64,000 nt of DNA. Source: Bacteroidota bacterium. Its GTDB lineage: Bacteria > Bacteroidota > Bacteroidia > Chitinophagales > Chitinophagaceae. The DNA lies in assembly GCA_023386555.1 (NCBI GenBank), contig JAEWJK010000010.1, forward strand, positions 18,179 through 82,178, read 5' to 3'. The notes below the pieces were generated by a model, which saw only the letters and a program-made list of their open reading frames with translations, made no database searches and was not told the origin of the DNA. Numbering within the stretch: position 1 is the stretch's first letter; each line of letters begins with the position of its first letter. Made by a program: the position numbers and the translations under genes. Positions 26,811-34,207 of the stretch are shown piece after piece.

Positions 26811-27173
26811 ATGACTGCCCCAAACAAGAACATCTTTCCTGAGAATCCCAAAGAACTGCTTTATAGCATTATTGCTAAGGCTAAAAATGCCGGTTACCGT
26901 TTCAGCAACTTTCTTGACCATTACGATGCATTCAGCATTACTTCTTTCAACCCCGAAACGGGAAGAATGGTTTTGGTGTTGAAGAGCCAGGCTAAACTTC
27001 AACTTGTTTACGACAGTATTTACCTTTTGTTCTTTGATGTGGACTTTGCCAGGGCAATTTTTAAAGAAGATTGGGAGCAGCATTTGGTAGAACTGGCTAA
27101 AGCAGAATCGAAGATTAAATATTTGGCTGATCATTTAAATCTTAATGACCATGAACCTCGTATCACAGGCTGA
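26811..27173 (+). CDS. Unrecognised 120-residue protein between H-NOX and GAF genes
   Basis: I do not recognise a family. The protein is soluble and mixed alpha/beta, with an N-terminal helix (ELLYSIIAKAKNAGYRF), a hairpin (DAFSITSFNPETGRMVLVLKS) and a helical end (WEQHLVELAKAESKIKYLADHL). It starts 49 bases after the H-NOX stop, and its last 29 bases overlap the start of the GAF gene, so the three appear to be one operon and may act together. His, Asp and Glu are frequent but no motif stands out. It is the most interesting unknown in the signalling island. Confidence 0.75.
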   Translation: MTAPNKNIFPENPKELLYSIIAKAKNAGYRFSNFLDHYDAFSITSFNPETGRMVLVLKSQAKLQLVYDSIYLLFFDVDFARAIFKEDWEQHLVELAKAESKIKYLADHLNLNDHEPRITG

Positions 27174-27660
27174 GCAAACACATACATTAGCAGATGAATG
27201 CAGAGCATTTGTTTCCAACTATAACGGAGATAATTACTTTGAAGATGTAGCACTATTTCTTGCCGAAAAAGTAGGATGCAGTTATGTGCTGATCGGTCAT
27301 TTGTTGCCTGAAGACCAAAATAAGATACGTACCGTGGTACTGGCAGCTAAAGGAAAGTTGGTAAATAATATGACCTACTCACTTTTTGGAACACCGTGCG
27401 AAAATGTAGTAGGTAGAAATTGCTGTTATTTTCCAACAGGTGTTAGATACCTGTTCCCTGATGATAAAGAATTACAGGATCTGAACATTGAAAGTTATAT
27501 CGGCTCACCACTATTTACTAAAGATAAAAAACCTTTAGGATTGATCGTACTAATGAATGAGACCATCATTAAAGATGCAAAATCAATTGAGAAAGCCTTG
27601 TCCATTCTTGCGGAAAGAACCGAAAAGGAAATGCTTGCTTTGCCTCTTGAACTGGCTTGA
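27145..27660 (+). CDS. Stand-alone GAF-domain protein
   Basis: The product is 171 residues long; MNLVSQ at 27151 is an alternative start. A GAF domain fills about 15-165, with GTPCENVV near the middle, CCYFPTGVRYLFPDD, SYIGSPLF and PLGLIVLMN. This TPCE/YxGxPL GAF type is normally fused to PAS and histidine kinase domains in Bacteroidota. Here it ends without an effector. Three Cys (in TPCE and NCCYF) could allow redox or metal sensing, which is speculative. It overlaps the preceding unknown gene and converges with a receiver gene. Confidence 0.87.
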   Translation: MTMNLVSQAEQTHTLADECRAFVSNYNGDNYFEDVALFLAEKVGCSYVLIGHLLPEDQNKIRTVVLAAKGKLVNNMTYSLFGTPCENVVGRNCCYFPTGVRYLFPDDKELQDLNIESYIGSPLFTKDKKPLGLIVLMNETIIKDAKSIEKALSILAERTEKEMLALPLELA

Positions 27661-27700
27661 GATGATCCAACCGTAATGTGTTCAGTTAGCAATATAACTG

Positions 27701-28126
27701 TTATCCAAAGTTGTTAGGTGCAGCGCATCTTCTCCAATACTCAACAATTACCTGGATAGTCTTTTCAAGTTCAGACATGGTGTTCTGCTTAACAAAAAAG
27801 CCTTGTACAGATAAACTGTAAGCATCAATAACAGCTCTTTGAGAAGAAGCAGTTGAAAAAAACAGGTAAGGAATACATTTTAGTTGAAGCTTAGCATCCA
27901 GCTTGATTTTGTTTCGAAGTTCAAAGCCATCCAGTTTTGGTAAATTAATATCAGAAAGTATGAGAAACGGAACCTCATCGGTTGCATCTAAATAATCCAA
28001 TGCTGATTGACCATCACCAAAAAACTTAAGCTCATTGGTATAACCCAGGTTATTGAATGCTTCAGTGAGTAAGTACTCATCATCTTTATCATCTTCTATA
28101 ATTATAACAGGACCGTTCTTATTCAT
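27701..28126 (-). CDS. Single-domain response regulator (receiver)
   Basis: This 141-residue stand-alone receiver has the acidic pair in IIEDDKDDEYLL, the phospho-acceptor D59 in LSDINLPKLDGFEL, the switch region LFFSTASS and the Lys in FFVKQNT. No output domain is present. It is the second such receiver in the island and, like the first, must act through protein contact or as a phosphate sink or relay. No terminator is clear in the 40-base gap to the convergent GAF gene. Confidence 0.9.
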   Translation of the reverse strand: MNKNGPVIIIEDDKDDEYLLTEAFNNLGYTNELKFFGDGQSALDYLDATDEVPFLILSDINLPKLDGFELRNKIKLDAKLQLKCIPYLFFSTASSQRAVIDAYSLSVQGFFVKQNTMSELEKTIQVIVEYWRRCAAPNNFG

Positions 28127-28200
28127 ATAAATTCTTTTATATCAGAATGGATTGCATAAATCATTAAACAAAAATCAGGCTAACCTAAATACGGTTATTA

Positions 28201-29286
28201 CTATTTCTTACTAAACTTCATCTTCAGTTTATCAATAAAACCGGTACTCTTCTTTTTATCCTCACCAATTAAGTAACCATAAGGCTTTAATGGTTCAACA
28301 TGATCAAAAACGATCTTTAACATGCCGAGTAAAGGAATAGCGAGTATCATTCCCGGAATGCCCCAAAGCAATTCACCCAATACTAAAACCATAATGGTAA
28401 ATAATGGATTGATATTAACCTGGGAGCCTACCACCAACGGTTCCAGAATATAAGTTTGAATAAACTGCACCGTTGCATACGTTACTAATACGCCAACGAT
28501 CATTCCTGTGTCTCCACCCTGTGCAATCGTCATCAAAACAGTAATGGCGGTACCTGTAACATTACCAACAAAAGGAACGATCTCCAGTAAACCGCAAAGT
28601 ATGGCAAAGAAGATTGCGTTTTCTACACCAACAATACTGAAACCAATAGCATACATCACCCACAACATGGCTATCATAGTACCAAGACCTGTAATATATT
28701 GTTGAGCAACTTTACCTGCATCCGTCATTACTTTTCTGCTCTTTGATCTTTCATCCGGTGGAACAATACGGTATATAAAATTCTTTATGTGTTGACGGAA
28801 ATAAAGAAAAAGGAAGATATATACCAGTGTTAAGATCACATCTACAACAATACCCATTATAGTGCTGAGCAAGGTTGTGGCCATACCTGAAGATCCTCCC
28901 TGTGGTGTTTGTTGCTCTACGATTTCCTTTTGTTCCTTTGGTGTTATGGTGAAGGCCTGGTGTATCATCTGCTGTACACGACGAATAGCACCATTTACCA
29001 ATTGCTCAAGCTTTTGAATGTTTCCAATAAAATCAGTGAGTTGCCAGGCTAGCAAAGCGATAATTCCCGCTGCAATAGCAATGAGAAAAAGAGTGGACAA
29101 AATTGCTGCAACACCCTGAGGAATTCCTTTGCTTTCCATCCATTTACTTACAGGCAGTAACAACATGGCTAATATACCTGCAAATGCAAGCGGAATAAGG
29201 AAGGAACTGGCATAATACAATGCCACTATTGAAAATGTGAGCAGGGCAAATACCCTGATCGTTCGTAACATTAAACTTTGTTGCAT
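28201..29286 (-). CDS. AI-2E family membrane transporter
   Basis: The 361-residue protein (from MQQSLMLRTIRV) has about seven or eight hydrophobic segments and a soluble helical insert (about 95-150). It carries the family features: paired N-terminal helices, LLEIVPFVGNVTGTAITVL, and a C-terminal FIQTYILEPLVVGSQVNINPLFTI. Members were named for export of autoinducer-2, but several are Na+/H+ antiporters; no substrate can be inferred. The longest frame begins with TTG, so the next ATG is used. A Lys-rich tail ends the protein. Confidence 0.9.
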   Translation of the reverse strand: MQQSLMLRTIRVFALLTFSIVALYYASSFLIPLAFAGILAMLLLPVSKWMESKGIPQGVAAILSTLFLIAIAAGIIALLAWQLTDFIGNIQKLEQLVNGAIRRVQQMIHQAFTITPKEQKEIVEQQTPQGGSSGMATTLLSTIMGIVVDVILTLVYIFLFLYFRQHIKNFIYRIVPPDERSKSRKVMTDAGKVAQQYITGLGTMIAMLWVMYAIGFSIVGVENAIFFAILCGLLEIVPFVGNVTGTAITVLMTIAQGGDTGMIVGVLVTYATVQFIQTYILEPLVVGSQVNINPLFTIMVLVLGELLWGIPGMILAIPLLGMLKIVFDHVEPLKPYGYLIGEDKKKSTGFIDKLKMKFSKK

Positions 29287-29418
29287 AGGAAGCAATAGAG
29301 AAAAACTATGCCATAATCAGGGTAAAAACACTGCTATTTGTATGATTCTTAATAAAAACTGTATTTCTTTAATCCCCTTCTAAGTAAAAACAAAAGCAGT
29401 AAGCTCAATTTTGCATTA

Positions 29419-30576
29419 ATGCGTCGGAAAAAGATCACATGGTTTCAATGGTTTATCAGAAGCTGGTTGTTTTTGATGCTGATATGGCTTTTTATGGGTT
29501 TTGCATTAGGCACTTTATTGCTTCTTTTGCCATTAAGAACATGGGTAAATTATGTAAGGGAAAATGAGCTGAGCGAAACGATTGAAAAGATCGGTGTGGT
29601 GATGATGATGTTGATTCTTGCTATTGTTTCCTTCATCATAAGTTATAAGCTATACAAATGGCATTTAGCAAAAAAGAAAACTTCCATAAGCATAGCATCT
29701 ATAGCATTACCATTCATTTTTGCTGCTGCAGCACTGGCTTTATTCATGAATCCTGACCTGGTGAATAAAGGATCAGAAACAGATGAGATATCGCAACAAT
29801 TTACCATTGGCCCCTATCCTACAGCATCTAAAATTGAACAACTCAAATCAGAAGGTTATACAGGCATTATTTCACTCCTGCATCCTGCAGTTGTTCCATT
29901 CGAACCGAGATTATTAGGTGATGAAGAGAAAGCCACAAAAAAGTTTGGGATTGAACTGGTAAAAGCACCAATGCTACCATGGATTGGCGATAATACTTCA
30001 TCGCTTAATAAAATAGAAAAGCTGGTAAAAGACGGAAAAGGTAAATACTATATTCATTGTTATTTAGGTAAAGACAGGGTGAATGTTGTAAGAAACCTGA
30101 TAGCAAGAACAAGTGGTGATGCTTCTGCCATAGAATCGGAATTAGGTGCAACCCATCGAACTTTTGAGAAAATGAAGAGTTTTGAAAGAGGTGAATTATT
30201 TAAGTTGGGTGAAAACATTTATATGACTCCATACCCTACTGATGAAGAGTTTCTTTCTTTTTTTCTTGCAGGAAGAGTGAAAAGTGTAGTGAATATTCTT
30301 GACGGGTCAAATATTGATAATAAAAAATGGATTGAAAAAGAAAGTGTGGAGTTCAAAAAAGCATCGGTAGCGTTTCGGCATTTTACTATGCAAGAAAATC
30401 CTTCGGCAAAACAAATTAATCTTATAATAGATTCAATACTTATTTTACCTAAACCTGTTGTTATTCATAGATGGAATACCGTTTCTTCTGATGTGGTACT
30501 CTTCAGAAAACTATTCAGCCAAAAAACAGGAAACACCCCTTTAAATTTAGCCACCAATGTTCCAGAATCTTATTGA
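29419..30576 (+). CDS. Membrane protein with a PTP-type phosphatase domain and a degenerate second copy
   Basis: Three membrane helices (about 15-40, 58-75, 88-110) lead to a soluble part. A first phosphatase-like domain (about 128-235) starts GPYPTASKIEQLKSEG and has the complete HCX5R loop H213-C-YLGKD-R220. A second, similar domain (about 265-385) starts YMTPYPTDEEFLSFF; at the same place it reads H350-R-WNTVSSD, without the catalytic Cys and Arg, so it looks catalytically dead. Members act on phosphoproteins or on phosphoinositide-like or lipid phosphates. The adjoining gene, overlapping by 20 bases, encodes a lipid-alcohol-kinase-like protein, which hints at a lipid phosphate substrate (inference). 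Confidence 0.82.
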   Translation: MRRKKITWFQWFIRSWLFLMLIWLFMGFALGTLLLLLPLRTWVNYVRENELSETIEKIGVVMMMLILAIVSFIISYKLYKWHLAKKKTSISIASIALPFIFAAAALALFMNPDLVNKGSETDEISQQFTIGPYPTASKIEQLKSEGYTGIISLLHPAVVPFEPRLLGDEEKATKKFGIELVKAPMLPWIGDNTSSLNKIEKLVKDGKGKYYIHCYLGKDRVNVVRNLIARTSGDASAIESELGATHRTFEKMKSFERGELFKLGENIYMTPYPTDEEFLSFFLAGRVKSVVNILDGSNIDNKKWIEKESVEFKKASVAFRHFTMQENPSAKQINLIIDSILILPKPVVIHRWNTVSSDVVLFRKLFSQKTGNTPLNLATNVPESY

Positions 30577-31291
30577 TCGTTTCTTACCTGAAGCAGATAT
30601 TCTGCAAAAGCTGTTCTTGCCTTTACTATTGGTCTCATTATTTGCTGCTGCATTATCAGGCTGGATGAAAAAAAGAGGCATCAGAACTCCCTATACAAGA
30701 AAGACTTTTCATTTTATCATATTCTCTCTTGCCGGTGTATTACAGTATTACTATGGCTTACATGCAGTAAGTCTTTTGGGTGGTATCGTATTCATTATGG
30801 TAGTAATTGCAGTAATGCTTGGCAATAAGCTATGGTTTTATAAAGCCCTGGCAAGAGAAACAGATGCTCCACATGAAAAAAAGTTCATCATTCTTCCACT
30901 CCTTTCTACTGCAACAGGTGGTGTGATCAGCAATATATTTTTTCCCGGCACTGCATACATTGGTTATTTTATTGGTGGCTGGGGTGATGCTATTGGTGAA
31001 CCTGTTGGAACAAGATGGGGCAAACATAAATATACTGTTCCTACCCTGTTTGGAGTAAGAGCCACAAGAAGTATTGAAGGATCTACAGCAGTTATGTTAT
31101 TGAGTACAGCATTGGCAACATTCTTTTTATTACAGATAACACCATTTACTTTCATTACCTGTTTAGCGTATGGTGCTTTATGTGGAATTGCTGCTGCACT
31201 GGTAGAATCAGTAAGCAGTCATGGTTTGGATAATCTTACTATACAGGTTGTAGCTGCCGGAGTTTTACATTGGGTGGTTTTGCAGGGATAG
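30557..31291 (+). CDS. Dolichol/phytol kinase-like membrane protein
   Basis: The 244-residue protein has about seven hydrophobic helices. The pattern RKTFHFIIFS near 48-56, then GGWGDAIGEPVGTRWGKHKY and GVRATRSIEGS, is typical of the CTP-dependent SEC59/VTE5 polyprenol and phytol kinase group within the CDP-transferase superfamily. It should phosphorylate a hydrophobic alcohol at the membrane. Its ATG lies inside the end of the phosphatase gene, so the pair is probably translated from one message. The exact substrate is unknown. Confidence 0.83.
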   Translation: MFQNLIDRFLPEADILQKLFLPLLLVSLFAAALSGWMKKRGIRTPYTRKTFHFIIFSLAGVLQYYYGLHAVSLLGGIVFIMVVIAVMLGNKLWFYKALARETDAPHEKKFIILPLLSTATGGVISNIFFPGTAYIGYFIGGWGDAIGEPVGTRWGKHKYTVPTLFGVRATRSIEGSTAVMLLSTALATFFLLQITPFTFITCLAYGALCGIAAALVESVSSHGLDNLTIQVVAAGVLHWVVLQG

Positions 31292-31620
31292 GTTTTACGC
31301 AAAGAGATTCTTAGTCGATTCAATACAGCAGTCTATTTTAAGTTTCAGGTTGTTGAATGATGAAACTCTATCCGCAAAGAACACAAAGGGATCATTTACT
31401 TCATAAATGATGATCAATCTTTCGGCACGAAAGATCCTTTGCGATCTTTGCGTTTAATATTTCAAACACTCAGATACTACAATCTTAAAACAGTGATCTA
31501 AATAAAAGAATCCATCATTAACCCTTTGCGTGAAACTTTTCTCCAGAATCAAATAAAAAAAGAAAGCATTAACGCTCAGTTACCATCAACTCATATATAT
31601 TCGGGCTTTAATGTGATCTG
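31292..31620. other. Intergenic gap with a long inverted repeat of CTTTGCG units
   Basis: No gene is visible. 31373-31393 (CGCAAAGAACACAAAGGGAT plus C) and 31433-31452 (GATCCTTTGCGATCTTTGCG) are near-perfect inverted copies. Inside the loop ATCATTTA (31391-31398) pairs with TAAATGAT (31404-31411). Another TTTGCGTGAAA lies at 31525-31535. It looks like an interspersed repeat, not a riboswitch. No promoter for the following PIG-L gene was secure. Confidence 0.6.
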
Positions 31621-34086
31621 ATGAAACATTTATACATCTCCTTTGTTTTCTTTCTTTCATGTTTTACAATAACTGCACAAGTACCAGCAACATTAACTTC
31701 AGCTGAGATCTACCAGGGCATAAAAAAACTAAATGTGTTGGGGAGTGTATTGTATGTTGCGGCACATCCTGATGATGAGAACACAAGATTGCTGGCTTAT
31801 CTCGCAAAAGAAAGACAATACCGTACAGGATATTTAAGTCTAACAAGAGGTGACGGTGGGCAAAATCTTATTGGTGATGAACAAGGTGTTGAACTTGGAT
31901 TGATAAGAACACAAGAACTGTTAGCTGCAAGAAGAATAGACGGTGCAGAACAATTCTTTAGCCGTGCTTACGATTTTGGATATTCAAAAACCGCTGACGA
32001 AACATTAAAGAAGTGGGATAAAGAAAAAATATTGAGTGATGTTGTCTGGATCATTCGAAAGTTTCAGCCGGATGTGATCATTACAAGATTTCCAGGTGAT
32101 AGTCGTGCCGGTCACGGCCATCATTGGTCGTCTGCATTATTAGCGAACGAAGCTTTTACTGCAGCAGCCGATCCAACAAAATTTCCTGAACATTTTAAAC
32201 ATGGTGTTAAGCCATGGCAGGCAAAAAGAGTTCTATGGAATGCATTTATTTTTGGAAGCAATACAGTTCCTGAAGGTGCATTTCGTTTGGATGTTGGTGC
32301 TTACAATAATATCCTGGGAAAAGGTTACGGAGAAATAGCCAGTGAAAGCAGGAGCAATCATAAGAGCCAGGGATTTGGTGCAGCAAGATCCAGAGGTGAA
32401 ACATTTGAGCATTTTATTACTACAAGTGGTGACAAACCGGCTAACGATATAATGGATGGTGTTAGTACTACATGGGATCGTACAGGTAACGCTGCCATAC
32501 AAACATTAGTTGAACAACTCTTAAAAGATTTTTCTTTCGAACATCCTGACAGATCCATTAAAGGTTTGATTGAAGTGTACAATAATTTAAAAAACCTTAC
32601 GGATAATTATTGGAAAGCACAAAAGATGAAAGAAGTACAATCGTTGATTGAATCTGCTGCAGGATTATTTGCAGAAGCAACAGCAAATACAACTAATGCA
32701 GTACAGGGAGATTCTTTAAAAATAACTTTGACCATCAATAAAAGAAATGAAGTTAAAGCAAGGATATTAGGCTACAGTATCGAATCGTTCGACACCAGTT
32801 TCAACAGTTCGTTAGCAACAAATAGAAATTTCACTTTGCCTAAAACGATTGTCGTTGCCGATTCAAAAAAACTTTCACAGGCTTATTGGCTTGAACATTC
32901 ATTACCAAATGGAAGTTTTGATGTAAGAGATCAAGGGTTGATCGGCAAAGCAGAGAACGATGCTGCTTTTACGATTCATTATCGGATCAATATTGAAGGA
33001 GAAGATTTTATTATTTCCAGACCTGTTCAATATAAGTTTACAGATCCGGTGAAAGGAGAAGTATATCAACCGGTGGTTGTGTTACCAAAACTTGAAGTGC
33101 AGTTTGATAAAGAGAATTATGTTTCGTTGAATGGAAGTAATTCAAATGGTAATTACATTATTAAATCAAACTTCAGGAATAATAACGCTAAATACCTGAT
33201 ACAGGCTAAAACTTCAGGTGCATGGAAGATAAGCAATGACAGTGTTTATCATGAAGGCAGTTCATCTTCAATTGGAACAACTTACAATCCTCTAAACAAA
33301 AGCAACAATTTATCTGACAAGATCAGTTTAACTGCAAAAAATCACACAACCTATCCAGGCTTTACAAAAACGATCAGTTACGATCATATTCCCACTATCA
33401 CTTATTATCCTGCTGCAACAGCTCATCTCGTAAATCTTGATCTTAAAACTAAAGGAAAAAAAATCGGATACATTGCAGGAGCCGGAGATAAAATTCCCGA
33501 AGCGTTAAAGCAAATGGGATATCAGGTGACGTTGCTGGAAAGAGATGACATCACCACTAATAAATTAAAAGAACTTGATGCAGTAATTACAGGTATCAGG
33601 GCTTATAATGTACATTCATATCTTTCTGATAAGTATGATGTGTTGATGAAGTATATAAATAATGGTGGTAACCTGATTGTTCAATTCAACACCAATAATT
33701 TTGTAGGACCGATGAGATCAAAGATTGGTCCTTATGGCTTCAATATCTCCAGAACAAGAGTTACAGAAGAAGATGCAAAAGTTAGATTTGCTTTACCAGC
33801 TCATTCTGTGTTGAACTTTCCAAACAAAATAACGGAAGCAGATTTTGAAGGATGGGTACAGGAAAGAAGTGTTTATGAAGCTGATCAATTAGATGCTGCA
33901 TTTACAGCACCTTTAGAAATGAATGATACCAATGAAAAACCCAGCAACGGAAGCCTTGTGATTGTTAAATACGGAAAAGGAAATTTTATTTATACTGGTT
34001 TAGCTTTATTCAGACAAATTCCTGCAGGTGTTCCAGGTGCTTACAGGTTGTTAGCAAATATAATTGCATTGCCGAAGAACAAATAA
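31621..34086 (+). CDS. Exported PIG-L family deacetylase
   Basis: This 821-residue exported zinc hydrolase has a signal peptide (1-19, TITAQ). The LmbE/PIG-L domain has AAHPDDEN (H49, D51, D52 and E53 region) and the later metal His cluster GHGHHWSS. It should remove N-acetyl groups from a GlcNAc-containing substrate. The C-terminal ~480 residues hold beta-rich domains and a Rossmann-like end (about 600-815; KKIGYIAGAGDKIPEALKQMGYQVTLL, GNFIYTGLALFRQ) resembling glutamine-amidotransferase-like or ThuA-like folds. It is followed after 1 base by a tiny membrane gene and then a sodium:solute symporter, so the product may be imported. Confidence 0.9.
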   Translation: MKHLYISFVFFLSCFTITAQVPATLTSAEIYQGIKKLNVLGSVLYVAAHPDDENTRLLAYLAKERQYRTGYLSLTRGDGGQNLIGDEQGVELGLIRTQELLAARRIDGAEQFFSRAYDFGYSKTADETLKKWDKEKILSDVVWIIRKFQPDVIITRFPGDSRAGHGHHWSSALLANEAFTAAADPTKFPEHFKHGVKPWQAKRVLWNAFIFGSNTVPEGAFRLDVGAYNNILGKGYGEIASESRSNHKSQGFGAARSRGETFEHFITTSGDKPANDIMDGVSTTWDRTGNAAIQTLVEQLLKDFSFEHPDRSIKGLIEVYNNLKNLTDNYWKAQKMKEVQSLIESAAGLFAEATANTTNAVQGDSLKITLTINKRNEVKARILGYSIESFDTSFNSSLATNRNFTLPKTIVVADSKKLSQAYWLEHSLPNGSFDVRDQGLIGKAENDAAFTIHYRINIEGEDFIISRPVQYKFTDPVKGEVYQPVVVLPKLEVQFDKENYVSLNGSNSNGNYIIKSNFRNNNAKYLIQAKTSGAWKISNDSVYHEGSSSSIGTTYNPLNKSNNLSDKISLTAKNHTTYPGFTKTISYDHIPTITYYPAATAHLVNLDLKTKGKKIGYIAGAGDKIPEALKQMGYQVTLLERDDITTNKLKELDAVITGIRAYNVHSYLSDKYDVLMKYINNGGNLIVQFNTNNFVGPMRSKIGPYGFNISRTRVTEEDAKVRFALPAHSVLNFPNKITEADFEGWVQERSVYEADQLDAAFTAPLEMNDTNEKPSNGSLVIVKYGKGNFIYTGLALFRQIPAGVPGAYRLLANIIALPKNK

Positions 34087-34087
34087 C

Positions 34088-34207
34088 ATGAAGCAACACG
34101 AGAAGATACCTTTATTTAAAACCTGGAATCAATGGTATTGGTTCGTGATAATTGTATTGATATTGCTGATCATTTTCTTTTCATGGTTTACTAAATATTT
34201 TTCATGA
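34088..34207 (+). CDS. 39-residue single-helix membrane protein coupled to the symporter
   Basis: A frame of 39 codons starts with ATG 1 base after the PIG-L stop. It encodes a short charged start (MKQHEKIPLFKTWNQWYW), one hydrophobic helix (FVIIVLILLIIFFSWF) and TKYFS. Its TGA overlaps the ATG of the symporter gene (ATGA), so the two are translationally coupled. The Trp/Tyr-rich membrane edge and tight packing make it a credible gene, probably a small symporter subunit like the small partners of some SSS transporters (inference). Confidence 0.75.
   Translation: MKQHEKIPLFKTWNQWYWFVIIVLILLIIFFSWFTKYFS

Noticed and set aside
31292..31620. Possible riboswitch before the PIG-L gene
   Set aside because: The structure is made of CTTTGCG repeat units seen elsewhere and shows no known aptamer features.
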